A stretch of 64,000 nt of DNA from Massilia sp. HP4 (lineage in GTDB: Bacteria > Pseudomonadota > Gammaproteobacteria > Burkholderiales > Burkholderiaceae_D). Location: assembly GCF_005222695.1 (NCBI RefSeq), contig NZ_STGG01000012.1, positions 372,001-436,000 on the forward strand, read 5' to 3'. Below, piece after piece: positions 34,340 through 42,976 of the stretch. Below the pieces are notes generated by a model. That model worked only from the letters and a program-made list of their open reading frames with translations. It was not told where the DNA came from and did no database searches. Position 1 is the stretch's first letter. Each line of letters opens with the position of its first letter. A program made the translations under genes and the position numbers.

Positions 34340-36610
34340 GTGAACAAGCCGACCGATTTCGCCCGCATCCCTGCCGAACATGATGATGTCGATTCGAACA
34401 ATTCGTCGAACGAACACTTCAGCGACGTTCTCCAGAAACGCCTGAGCCGCCGCAATATGCTGCGCGGCGGCGCCGCAACGGCTGCAACCGCCCTGCTCGG
34501 CAGCTTCGGCCTGACCGGCTGCGGCGGTTCGGACGACGATCCTGTCACCCCGCCGACCACCACCCCGCCGCCGACCGGCACCAACCCGCCGCCGGCAGTC
34601 GAGAAGCTGCTCGGCTTCACCGCCGTGGGCAAGAGCCTGGCCGACCGCGTGGTCGTCCCGGCTGGCTATACCGCGACCGTCCTGTACGCGCTGGGCGATC
34701 CGATCAGCAGCGGCACCGCCGCCTTCAAGAACGACGGCACCGACACCGACTACGAGAACCGCGCCGGCGACCACCACGACGGCATGGAATTCTTCTCGCT
34801 GTCCGACAGCGGCGGCGTCTCGACCAGCGGCGCCACCCGCGGCCTCTTGGCGATGAACCACGAAGCGACCACCAACGAAGGCCTGCCATCGTTCTTCGTG
34901 CACGCCAACGGCGGCACCAACTCGCTGCCGCGCCCGGCCCCTGAAGTCGACAAGGAAATGGCCCTGCACGGCCTGTCGATCGTCGAAGTGCGCAACAACG
35001 GCGGCAAGTGGGAATACCTGCAGAACTCGACCTTCAACCGCCGCGTGCACCAGCAGACCGAAGTGCAGATCTCGGGCCCGGTGCGCGGCAATGCCCTGGT
35101 CAAGACCAAGTACTCGCCGGACGGCACCAAGTTCCGCGGCACCATCAACAACTGCGGCACCGGCCGCACCCCATGGAACACCTATCTGTCGGGCGAAGAG
35201 AACTGGGCCGGCTACTTCACCCGTTCGAGCACCGACAATGCCGCGCGCGGCGACAAGAGCGTCGCTTCGCTCAACCGCTACGGCCTGGCCCAGGGCACCG
35301 CTTCGCGCCATGGCTGGGAAACCGGCGGCCTCGATGACAAGTACCAGCGCTGGAACATCAGCAAAACCGGCACGTCGGCCGACGGCAGCGACGACTACCG
35401 CAATGAACTCAATGGCGAAGGCTACATCATCGAGATGGATGCCTACGACAAGAACCGTCCGCTCAAGAAGCGCACGGCGCTGGGCCGCTTCGCCCACGAA
35501 AGCGCCTCGTTCGGCCGCCTGACCGCCGGCCAGCCGCTGGCCGTCTACATGGGCGACGATTCGCGCGGCGAATACATCTACAAATTCGTCTCGACCGCAC
35601 CGTGGAACCCGGCCGACGCCATCGCCGCCGATCGCATCGCCACCGGCGACAAATACCTCGACAGCGGCAAGCTGTACGTCGCCCGTTTCAATGCCGACGG
35701 CAAGGGCCAGTGGATCGAGCTGAACATCGCCAACGCCGCCATCTCCGCCTACGCCAACTACAAGTTCGCCGACCAGGCCGACGTGCTGGTCAACGCCCGC
35801 CTGGCCGCCGATGCCGTCGGCGCGACCAAGATGGACCGTCCGGAATGGTGCGCGGTGAACCCGGCCAACGGCGAGATCTACTACACGCTGACCAACAACA
35901 GCAACCGCCGCGTCGAGCCGAGCAGCTCGAGCCAGGTCGCCCCGGACGCGGCCAACCCGCGTTCGTACACCGACATGAAAGGCGCTACCTCCCAGCTGGG
36001 CAACTCGAACGGCCACATCATCCGCGTGCGTGAAGATGCCGCCGGCTCGACCGCCACCGGCTTCACTTGGGACGTCTACCTGTTCGGCGCCGAAGCTGCC
36101 GCCGATGCCTCGCGCATCAACCTGTCGGGCCTGACGAACGACCAGGACTTCTCGAGCCCGGACGGCTTGGCCTTCAGCCAGTCGACCGGCATCTGCTGGT
36201 TCCAGACCGACGATGGCGCCTACACCGACGTCACCAACTGCATGATGGTGGCCGGCCTGCCGGGCAAGGTCGGCGACGGCAAGAAAGTCACCCTGAGCTA
36301 TCCAAAGACCGACGGCTCGACCCTCTCTGTCGACACCTTCGTCGGCGCCGCCGCCAGCGCCGATACGCTCAAGCGCTTCCTGGTCGGCCCGGTCGGCTGC
36401 GAACTGACCGGCATCACCGAAACCCCGGACGGCAAGGCGCTGTTCGTCAACATCCAGCACCCGGGCGAGACCACCGCCGCGGCCAACGTCGGCGATGCGA
36501 CCAAGTTCACCAGCCAGTGGCCGGCGAATGCCGGTTATGGCGCCGGCAAGCGTCCACGCTCGGCGACCCTGGTCATCACGAAAAACGACGGCGGCCGTAT
36601 CGGTTCCTGA
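34340..36610 (+). CDS. phoX: PhoX-family (DUF839) alkaline phosphatase, Tat substrate
   Basis: A 756-residue secreted phosphatase of the PhoX/DUF839 family. A GTG start (VNKPTDFARIPAEHDD) gives the long acidic N-region usual for these proteins. A twin-arginine signal follows (LSRRNMLRGGAATAATALLG, about residues 35-54), ending near LTGCGGSD, which could also be a lipobox. A Thr/Pro linker leads into the catalytic domain (GVPAGY-type start VVVPAGYTATVL, then LLAMNHEATTNEG, CGTGRTPWNTYLSGEENW, and RPEWCAVNP). PhoX enzymes use calcium and iron and release phosphate from many esters in the periplasm. Confidence 0.92.
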   Translation: MNKPTDFARIPAEHDDVDSNNSSNEHFSDVLQKRLSRRNMLRGGAATAATALLGSFGLTGCGGSDDDPVTPPTTTPPPTGTNPPPAVEKLLGFTAVGKSLADRVVVPAGYTATVLYALGDPISSGTAAFKNDGTDTDYENRAGDHHDGMEFFSLSDSGGVSTSGATRGLLAMNHEATTNEGLPSFFVHANGGTNSLPRPAPEVDKEMALHGLSIVEVRNNGGKWEYLQNSTFNRRVHQQTEVQISGPVRGNALVKTKYSPDGTKFRGTINNCGTGRTPWNTYLSGEENWAGYFTRSSTDNAARGDKSVASLNRYGLAQGTASRHGWETGGLDDKYQRWNISKTGTSADGSDDYRNELNGEGYIIEMDAYDKNRPLKKRTALGRFAHESASFGRLTAGQPLAVYMGDDSRGEYIYKFVSTAPWNPADAIAADRIATGDKYLDSGKLYVARFNADGKGQWIELNIANAAISAYANYKFADQADVLVNARLAADAVGATKMDRPEWCAVNPANGEIYYTLTNNSNRRVEPSSSSQVAPDAANPRSYTDMKGATSQLGNSNGHIIRVREDAAGSTATGFTWDVYLFGAEAAADASRINLSGLTNDQDFSSPDGLAFSQSTGICWFQTDDGAYTDVTNCMMVAGLPGKVGDGKKVTLSYPKTDGSTLSVDTFVGAAASADTLKRFLVGPVGCELTGITETPDGKALFVNIQHPGETTAAANVGDATKFTSQWPANAGYGAGKRPRSATLVITKNDGGRIGS

Positions 36611-36643
36611 TCGACCGGTAACGTCGTCCGGGCCGTAGGGCTC

Positions 36644-36682
36644 GAACGGGCCGGTTGCGCAAGCAGCCGGCCCGTTCTTTTT
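36644..36682 (+). terminator. Rho-independent terminator after phoX
   Basis: The 11-base stem GAACGGGCCGG / CCGGCCCGTTC with a 12-base loop is followed by TTTTTA, 33 bp after the phoX stop. Confidence 0.9.
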
Positions 36683-36750
36683 ATTGCGCGCAAGATAGGC
36701 CGGCGCGGCCCGTGTCAGCATCGAGCGGACCGTCAACCGGGAGCCCCTTC

Positions 36751-37218
36751 ATGTCCGCCTTGCCACTTGCCTCCTACCTGCGTCTTGCGCGCGCCAGCGC
36801 CGTCTACGACATCGTGCAGATCCTGCCCTTCGCTACGCCCTGGACCTTCGGCCTGCTGATCGAGCGGCTCTCGGCATTGAACGTGTGGCTGGGCGGTGCG
36901 CCGCTGCCGCCGTTCGCGCCGCTGCACCTGCTGCTGTCGACGCTTCTCGGCACGCTGGTGCTGCTATGGTGCGCGGTGCGCCTGAAAGCGCCCAGCCTGC
37001 GCCTGGGCCGCTTCGACGGCGTCGGGCGCCTGCTGTTCGCGCTCTGGATCGCCTGGGCGATGCTGGAGGCCGAGCTGCCGGTGCTGTGGCTGTTCCTGGT
37101 CCCGGAGTTGCTGTGGGGCGTGGCCCAGTGGTGGCCGGTGGCTCAGGCCAGCGGCAGCAGCACGCCGCGCGCCGCCTTCACCAGCGCCGCGCCCATGCGC
37201 TCCAGCCGCGGCGGCTGA
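36751..37218 (+). CDS. Small integral membrane protein, unknown
   Basis: A 155-residue hydrophobic protein with about four membrane segments (YDIVQILPFATPWTFGLLI, LHLLLSTLLGTLVLLWCAV, LLFALWIAWAMLEAEL and VLWLFLVPELLWGVAQW). I do not recognise a named family. The last 25 codons overlap, on the opposite strand, the end of the argP-like gene by 76 bp. The tail in that overlap (SGSSTPRAAFTSAAPMRSSRGG) is low-complexity and may not be selected. It follows the phoX terminator, so it has its own promoter. Confidence 0.7.
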   Translation: MSALPLASYLRLARASAVYDIVQILPFATPWTFGLLIERLSALNVWLGGAPLPPFAPLHLLLSTLLGTLVLLWCAVRLKAPSLRLGRFDGVGRLLFALWIAWAMLEAELPVLWLFLVPELLWGVAQWWPVAQASGSSTPRAAFTSAAPMRSSRGG

Positions 37219-38036
37219 ATGCGCCAGGCGTGCCAGTACAGCGGCACGTCGTGGAACAGCGCCGGCGCCAGGTCGACCAGTTCGCCATTGTCCAGGAAGG
37301 CGCCACACTGCTCCTCCGGCAGCATGCCGTAGCCCATGCCGTGGCGCACCGCGTGCACGAAGGGATCGCTGGCCGGCACATAGTGGAATGGGTAGGCGCC
37401 ATCGGGCAGGCCGAAATGGGTGAGCAAAAAGGACGACTGCATCGCATCCTTGCGGTCGAACACCACCAGCGGCGCGCGCTGGGCCGCCGCGCGCGTCATC
37501 CCATCCGGGAACCAGCGGCGTGCGAAGTCGGGCGAGGCCACCATCCGGTAGCGCATCACGCCGAGCGGGCTGGCGCTGCAGCCGCGCATCGGTTCCGTCT
37601 CGCCCGAGATGCAGGCCACTGCGTGGCCGCCCTCCAGCAGCGCAAAGGTATGGCCCTGGTTGTCCAGGACGAATTCGACCAGCAGTCCTTCTGCATCCAG
37701 GAGCGGCGCCAGCACCGGCAGCAGCCAGGTCGCCAGGGTGTCGTTATTGACCGCCAGCGTGACCCGCGCGGGTCCAGGATCATCCTTCATCCCCGCCAGG
37801 AATTCCGATTCGAGCAGGGTGGAGCGGCGCAGGTATTGCAGCAGCCGCGTGCCGGGCGCGGTCGGGCGGCAGGGACGGCTGCGCACCAGCAGCGGCGTGC
37901 CCAGCTCCTGCTCGAGCGCCGCGATGCGCTGCGACACCGCCGACGGCGTGACCTTGAGCTGGGCGGCCGCCGCTTCCAGGCTGCCGCAATCGATGGCGGC
38001 CAGGAAAGCGGCGCTGCGGCGGGGATCGATCGTCAT
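37143..38036 (-). CDS. argP: LysR-family regulator ArgP/LysG-type
   Basis: A 297-residue LysR regulator with the ArgP-type opening (RRSAAFLAAIDCGSLEAAA then VTPSAVSQRIAALEQELG) and an effector domain that begins VTLAVNNDTLATWLLPVL. ArgP/LysG binds lysine or arginine and activates a divergent exporter gene. Exactly such a gene (argO/lysE type) lies divergent here across 95 bp, a pairing that makes this assignment strong. The 3' end overlaps a convergent membrane-protein gene. Confidence 0.9.
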   Translation of the reverse strand: MTIDPRRSAAFLAAIDCGSLEAAAAQLKVTPSAVSQRIAALEQELGTPLLVRSRPCRPTAPGTRLLQYLRRSTLLESEFLAGMKDDPGPARVTLAVNNDTLATWLLPVLAPLLDAEGLLVEFVLDNQGHTFALLEGGHAVACISGETEPMRGCSASPLGVMRYRMVASPDFARRWFPDGMTRAAAQRAPLVVFDRKDAMQSSFLLTHFGLPDGAYPFHYVPASDPFVHAVRHGMGYGMLPEEQCGAFLDNGELVDLAPALFHDVPLYWHAWRIQPPRLERMGAALVKAARGVLLPLA

Positions 38037-38131
38037 GGATTAATTTTGCTTAAGTAGGCTGAATAATCATGAATATAATTGAAGTAGATCCGCCGGGCTG
38101 GGATAGTGGCGCCTTTCCCAAGGAGTTTGCC

Positions 38132-38749
38132 ATGTTCTCGCACCAGGTTTATCTACAGGGGCTGGTCCTGGGCGCTGGCCTCATCATGGGCATCGGCGCC
38201 CAGAACGCCCACGTGCTGCGCACGGCGGTGCGCGGCCGGCACGTGCTGCCGACGGTCGCCACCTGCATCGTGGTCGACGTGATCCTGATCGCCGCCGGCA
38301 CCGCCGGCCTTGGCGCCTTGATCGAAGCCTCGCCGCTCCTGATGGCGCTGGCGCGCTACGGCGGCGCCGCCTTCCTGGTCTGGTACGGCCTGCGCTGCTG
38401 GAAGAGCAGCCTGCGCGGCGGCGCTTCGCTGGCGGCCGATCCCCCGGCCCAGGCGCAGACCCTGGGCGCGGCGCTGGCGACCGTGCTGGCGCTGTCGCTG
38501 CTCAATCCGCACGTCTATCTCGATACCGTGGTGTTGCTGGGCGCCGTCGGCAGCAGCCTGGCGGCCGATCAACGCAGTTCTTTCGCGCTGGGCGCCATCA
38601 CGGCCTCGATCCTGTGGTTCACCGCGATCGGGCTCGGCGCGCGCCGCTTCGCCTCGACCCTGGCGCGGCCCACGGTGTGGCGCGTGTTCGAGGCGCTGAC
38701 CGGCGCCATGATGCTGGTGCTGGCGGCGTTGCTGCTGATCGACAGCTGA
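38132..38749 (+). CDS. argO: LysE/ArgO-type basic amino-acid exporter
   Basis: A 205-residue inner-membrane exporter. The start LQGLVLGAGLIMGIGAQNAHVL is diagnostic of LysE/ArgO proteins; six hydrophobic segments follow, with ALSLLNPHVYLDTVVLLG in the middle. AGGAG six bases before the ATG at 38132 fixes the start; an ATG 21 codons earlier lies in the control region. It expels surplus arginine or lysine, probably under the divergent ArgP-type regulator. The AT-rich 95-bp gap (TAATTTTGCTTAAGTAGGC) is the likely regulator site. Confidence 0.9.
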   Translation: MFSHQVYLQGLVLGAGLIMGIGAQNAHVLRTAVRGRHVLPTVATCIVVDVILIAAGTAGLGALIEASPLLMALARYGGAAFLVWYGLRCWKSSLRGGASLAADPPAQAQTLGAALATVLALSLLNPHVYLDTVVLLGAVGSSLAADQRSSFALGAITASILWFTAIGLGARRFASTLARPTVWRVFEALTGAMMLVLAALLLIDS

Positions 38750-38764
38750 GAAAAAAACAGCTGG

Positions 38765-38807
38765 GTAGGATGTTGTCCGGTGTAAAGTTGCTATTTCTCC
38801 ATCCTAC
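38765..38807 (+). repeat. Leader hairpin before the amidohydrolase gene
   Basis: GTAGGATG and CATCCTAC form a perfect 8-bp inverted repeat separated by 27 bases, ending 5 bases before the GGAGG ribosome-binding site. It could act as an operator or as an RNA hairpin that affects translation; there is no T run for termination. Confidence 0.42.
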
Positions 38808-38821
38808 GCCCCGGAGGCTGC

Positions 38822-40105
38822 TTGAACCGCTCGACCCTGAACATCCTGTCCCTGTGCCTGGCCGCCGCTGGCTGGTCTTCCGCTCACGCTGCCGACGTGG
38901 TCATCACCGCCGACCGCCTGCTCGACGTCAAGAGCGGCCGCATGATCCAGAACCCCGAGATCCTGGTGCGCGACGGCAAGGTCGTCAGCCTCAAGCCCGA
39001 TGCCGCCACGCCCCCCGCAAGCGACGCCACCCGCATCGCCCTGCCCGGCATGACGCTGCTGCCCGGCCTGATCGACATGCACGTCCACCTCGATTCGGAT
39101 CCGACCTATGGCGGCTATACGGGCCTCGAATACAACGACCGCTTCTGGTCGGCGCTGGCCGTGGCCCATGCGGGCAAGACGCTCGATGCCGGCTTCACCA
39201 CGATCCGCAACCTGGGCGCCTCGGACTGGAACGACGTCGGCCTGGGCCAGGCCATCGCCGCCGGCAAGGTGCGCGGCCCGCGCATCGTGCCCGCAGCCTG
39301 GTCGTTCGGCGCCACCGGCGGCCATTGCGACAGCACCTACTTCCCGCCCTCGATGGACGAGAAAAACCCGTACAACGCCGACAGCCCGGACGAGGGGCGC
39401 AAGTCGGTGCGCACGCTGCGCAAGTACGGCGCCCAGGTGATCAAGATCTGCGCCACCGGCGGCGTCTTCTCACGCAATACCGAGCCGGGCCAGCAGCAGA
39501 TGAACCTGGCCGAAATGCGCGCCGTCGTCGAGGAGGCGCACCAGTGGGGCCTGCAGGTGGCGGCCCATGCCCACGGCGCGGCCGGCATCAAGGACGCGAT
39601 CCGCGCCGGCGTGAACACGATCGAGCATGCGAGCCTGATCGACGACGAAGGCATCGCGCTGGCCAGGAAGCACGGCGCCTGGCTGTCGATGGATATCTAT
39701 AACGGCAGCTATACCGCGGCCGAGGGCAAGAAGAACGGCGTGCTCGAAGATAACCTGCGCAAGGACCGCGAAGTAACGGAGCTGCAGCGCCAGAACTTCA
39801 GGAAAGCCCACGCGGCCGGGGTCAAGATGGTGTTCGGCACCGACGCCGGCGTGCACCCGCACGGCGGCAACGCCAAGCAGTTCGCGGTGATGGTCCAGTA
39901 CGGGATGACGCCGCTGCAGGCGATCCAGGCCGCCACCGTGAATGCGGCCGAGGCGCTGGCGCGCAAGGACGTCGGCATCGTCGAGCCGGGCCGCCATGCC
40001 GACATGGTGGCGGTCAAGGGCGATCCGACCGTCGACGTCACCCTGCTCGAAGCGCCGGCGGTCGTGATCCAGGGCGGCGCCATCGTCAAGGGCGCCGCGC
40101 TTTAA
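38822..40105 (+). CDS. Secreted imidazolonepropionase-like amidohydrolase
   Basis: A 427-residue metal-dependent hydrolase with a signal peptide (ILSLCLAAAGWSSAHAA) and hence a periplasmic location. The metal site HVH is in GLIDMHVHLDS; the carboxylated Lys is probably in QVIKICATGGV; further ligands are in AAHAHGAAGIKDAIRAGV, NTIEHASLIDD and FGTDAGVHPHG. This is the Xaa-Pro / prolidase-like branch that often cleaves dipeptides. The start is a rare TTG: GGAGG lies 4 bases upstream and no ATG or GTG fits. The stop codon overlaps the stop of the convergent LysR gene. Confidence 0.88.
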   Translation: MNRSTLNILSLCLAAAGWSSAHAADVVITADRLLDVKSGRMIQNPEILVRDGKVVSLKPDAATPPASDATRIALPGMTLLPGLIDMHVHLDSDPTYGGYTGLEYNDRFWSALAVAHAGKTLDAGFTTIRNLGASDWNDVGLGQAIAAGKVRGPRIVPAAWSFGATGGHCDSTYFPPSMDEKNPYNADSPDEGRKSVRTLRKYGAQVIKICATGGVFSRNTEPGQQQMNLAEMRAVVEEAHQWGLQVAAHAHGAAGIKDAIRAGVNTIEHASLIDDEGIALARKHGAWLSMDIYNGSYTAAEGKKNGVLEDNLRKDREVTELQRQNFRKAHAAGVKMVFGTDAGVHPHGGNAKQFAVMVQYGMTPLQAIQAATVNAAEALARKDVGIVEPGRHADMVAVKGDPTVDVTLLEAPAVVIQGGAIVKGAAL

Positions 40106-41025
40106 AGCTCGTCCAGGCGCGCCAGGGATGCCAGCAGCGGCGCGCAGCGCTCCCTGAGCAGCGCATGCAGCAGCTTCACCGCGGGCGAGAACTGCTTGCG
40201 GTGCGGGCACACCAGGTTCAACGGGGTGGCTTCGCCGGGTACTTCGGGCAAGACCACCTCGAGCCTTCCTGCTTGCACATCGCCACAGACGTCGAGCCAG
40301 GATTTATAGGCGATCCCTTCGCCCGCCACGGCCCAGCGCCGCACCACGTCGGCATCGTCGCTGACCAGCGCTCCCCTGACCTGCACCACCTGTTCTCCTT
40401 GCGGCAGCGCAAAGCACCAGCGGTCATAGATCCGCCCGCGCAGGCGATAGGCCAGGCAGGCGTGATCGGCCAGCGCCGCCAGCGCAGGCGGGCGGCCATG
40501 CCGCGCCAGGTAGTCCGGCGACGCGACCAGCATGCGCCGATTATGTGGCGCCACCGGCAGCGCGATATAGCTCGCATCCTCGATCTGGCCATAGCGCAGC
40601 GCGATGTCGACGGGATCGCGGAACACGTCGGCCACCTGGTCCGACACCAGCAGCTGGATGTCCAGGCCCGGATGCGCGCGCCGGAATTCGGCGATCCACG
40701 GCAGCAGCACATTGCGGCCGAAATCGGACGGCGCCGCCACCTGCAAGGTGCCGGTCAGCGACGCGTCCTCGCCGCGCATGCCGTCCACGCCGTCGCGCAG
40801 CGCCTGCAGCGCATCCTGGGCGAACGGCAGGTAGCGCTTGCCCTCGTCGGTCAGGCGCAGGCTGCGCGTCGAGCGGGCAAACAGGCGGATATCGAGTTCG
40901 CGTTCGAGCCGCCCGATCGCGGCGCTGGCCTGGCCGGGCAACAGGTTCACTTCGCGCGCGGCCTGCGAAAAGCTGCCCAGGGCGGCGGCGCGAACGAACA
41001 GCGACAGGTCGTCGAGGCGGATCAT
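40102..41025 (-). CDS. LysR-family transcriptional regulator
   Basis: A 307-residue LysR regulator of the CrgA/PA-type group, with helix-turn-helix LDDLSLFVRAAALGSFSQAA and ERELDIRLFARSTRSLRLT, and an effector domain with the RDPVDIALRYG motif. It is divergent from the quinone reductase-like gene 109 bp away, its most likely target. Its stop overlaps that of the amidohydrolase in the sequence TTTAAA. Confidence 0.9.
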   Translation of the reverse strand: MIRLDDLSLFVRAAALGSFSQAAREVNLLPGQASAAIGRLERELDIRLFARSTRSLRLTDEGKRYLPFAQDALQALRDGVDGMRGEDASLTGTLQVAAPSDFGRNVLLPWIAEFRRAHPGLDIQLLVSDQVADVFRDPVDIALRYGQIEDASYIALPVAPHNRRMLVASPDYLARHGRPPALAALADHACLAYRLRGRIYDRWCFALPQGEQVVQVRGALVSDDADVVRRWAVAGEGIAYKSWLDVCGDVQAGRLEVVLPEVPGEATPLNLVCPHRKQFSPAVKLLHALLRERCAPLLASLARLDEL

Positions 41026-41133
41026 TTACTCTCCCACAGTGAAAGTGAAACCCTGCCGTGGCGCTGTTTCGTGGCGCGGCCCATCGCTAGAATCGTCATC
41101 GCTGATTCACACACTTTACGCCCGGAGAACAAA

Positions 41134-42141
41134 ATGAAAGCGATAGTCTATACCCAACACGGCCTGCCCATTGACCACCCGCAGGCCCTGGTCGACACCG
41201 AACTGCCGATGCCGCTGGCCGGCCCGTACGACCTGCTGGTCGAAGTACGCGCGGTCTCGGTCAATCCGGTCGACACCAAGCTCCGCCTGGGCGCCGCCGT
41301 CAGCGAGCCGCGCGTGCTGGGCTGGGATGCCAGCGGCGTGGTGCGCGCCGTGGGCTCCGCCGTGACGCTGTTCGCGCCGGGCGACGAAGTGTTCTATGCC
41401 GGCTCGATCGTGCGCCCCGGTTCCAACAGCCAGTTCCAGGCGGTCGACGAACGCATCGTCGGCAGGATGCCCGCCAACCTGGGCTTCGCCGAAGCGGCCG
41501 CCCTGCCCCTGACCTCGATCACGGCCTGGGAATTATTGTTCGATCGTTTGCGCGTGGCGGAAGGCGGCGGTGAGGGCAAATCGCTGCTGATCGTCGGCGC
41601 CGGCGGCGGCGTCGGCTCGATCCTGACCCAGCTCGCGCGCCAGCTCACCAAACTGACCGTGATCGGCAGCGCCTCGCGCGACGCCACCCGCGAATGGGTG
41701 ACCAAACTGGGCGCCCACCACACGGTCGACCATACCCGCCCGATGCAGCCGCAGCTGGCCGCGCTGGGCTTTGACAATGTCGACATCGTGATCAGCCTGA
41801 CCCACACCGACCACCACTACCAGGACATCATCGACGCGCTGGCGCCGCAGGGCCAATTGGCGCTGATCGACGATCCGGCCACGCTCGATGCCGTGCCGCT
41901 CAAGCGCAAGTCGATCTCGCTGCACTGGGAACTGATGTTCACCCGCTCGATGTTCGAGACGGCCGACATGGTGCGCCAGCACGAGCTCCTGGACCGGGTG
42001 GCGGCGATGATCGAGGCAGGCACGTTGACGACCACGCTGGGCGAACACTTCGGTACGATCAACGCCGCCAACCTGCGCCGCGCCCACGCCCTCATCGAGA
42101 GCAACCGGGCGATCGGAAAAATCGTGCTCGAGAACTTCTGA
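41134..42141 (+). CDS. Zinc-type alcohol dehydrogenase family / quinone reductase-like protein
   Basis: A 335-residue MDR-superfamily NADPH oxidoreductase. The start MKAIVYTQHGLP, the region VRAVSVNPVDTKLR, the nucleotide loop LLIVGAGGGVGSILTQLAR and the end IGKIVLENF match the ZADH/YogA-like subgroup, which lacks the catalytic zinc cysteines and reduces quinones or enones. GGAG seven bases before the ATG supports the start. It is followed by an NfsB-type nitroreductase gene at 52 bp, and the two may form an operon for reducing electrophiles under the divergent LysR. Confidence 0.87.
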   Translation: MKAIVYTQHGLPIDHPQALVDTELPMPLAGPYDLLVEVRAVSVNPVDTKLRLGAAVSEPRVLGWDASGVVRAVGSAVTLFAPGDEVFYAGSIVRPGSNSQFQAVDERIVGRMPANLGFAEAAALPLTSITAWELLFDRLRVAEGGGEGKSLLIVGAGGGVGSILTQLARQLTKLTVIGSASRDATREWVTKLGAHHTVDHTRPMQPQLAALGFDNVDIVISLTHTDHHYQDIIDALAPQGQLALIDDPATLDAVPLKRKSISLHWELMFTRSMFETADMVRQHELLDRVAAMIEAGTLTTTLGEHFGTINAANLRRAHALIESNRAIGKIVLENF

Positions 42142-42193
42142 GGCCAGGATCGCTTAAGATCGTCGGGTTAACCCCATTACGCAAAGGAAGACC

Positions 42194-42847
42194 ATGAATA
42201 TCCTGTCGGCCGCAACGAAGCGCCATACCGCCAAAGCCTACGACGCCCAGCGCCGCATCCCCGAGGAAGTGATGCAGCAGGTATACCAGCTGTTGCAGAA
42301 CAGCCCGTCGTCGGTCAATTCGCAGCCGTGGCACTTCATCGTCGCCAACACGCCGGAAGGCCGCGCGCGCATCGCCAGGGCGGCCCAGGGCGGCTATTCG
42401 TATAACGCGGCCAAGATCACGGACGCCTCCCACGTGATCGTGCTGTGCTCGCGCATCGACATGGACGAAGCCCATTTGAACGCCCTGCTGGACCAGGAAG
42501 AACGCGATGGGCGCTTCCGCGATGCGCAGGCGCGCGCCGGCCAGGACGCGGCGCGCCGCGGCTACGTCTACCAGCACCGCTTCGGCGGCAAGGACGTGGC
42601 CCAGTGGCTCGAAAAGCAGGTCTACCTGGCGCTGGGCACCGCGCTGCTCGGTGCGGCCACGCTCGAGATCGACGCGACCCCGATGGAAGGCTTCGACCAG
42701 AAGATCCTGGACGCCGAATTCGGCCTGAACGAGAAGGGCCTGGCCAGCCTGGTGCTGGTGAGCTTCGGCTATTCGTCGGCCAGCGATTTCAATGCCGGCC
42801 TGCCGAAGTCGCGCCTGGCGCAGGAGGCGACCTTCAGCTTTATCTGA
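42194..42847 (+). CDS. nfsB: Oxygen-insensitive NAD(P)H nitroreductase (NfsB-like)
   Basis: A 217-residue FMN enzyme, the same length as E. coli NfsB. Family markers are the start LSAATKRHTAKAYD, the FMN contact region NSPSSVNSQPWHFIVA, KQVYLALGTALLGAATLEIDATPMEGFD, quoted in part, and the end of the chain KSRLAQEATFSFI. It reduces nitroaromatics, quinones and flavins by two-electron steps. The preceding gene encodes a quinone reductase-like protein. Confidence 0.93.
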   Translation: MNILSAATKRHTAKAYDAQRRIPEEVMQQVYQLLQNSPSSVNSQPWHFIVANTPEGRARIARAAQGGYSYNAAKITDASHVIVLCSRIDMDEAHLNALLDQEERDGRFRDAQARAGQDAARRGYVYQHRFGGKDVAQWLEKQVYLALGTALLGAATLEIDATPMEGFDQKILDAEFGLNEKGLASLVLVSFGYSSASDFNAGLPKSRLAQEATFSFI

Positions 42848-42859
42848 TCGCCTGGTTCG

Positions 42860-42900
42860 CCCTCGATTTTGGCCATCTGCAGATTGGCTGAAATCGAGGG
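42860..42900. repeat. Inverted repeat between nfsB and the SDR gene
   Basis: CCCTCGATTT (42860-42869) and AAATCGAGGG (42891-42900) are perfect 10-bp arms separated by 21 bases. There is no following T run, so an operator or processing hairpin is as likely as a terminator. Confidence 0.55.
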
Positions 42901-42976
42901 ATATACGACCAATAGGCCAATGTGCATCTCCGTAGACTGTTTCTATCGACAACGAAACAACGACAGGAGAAACACC

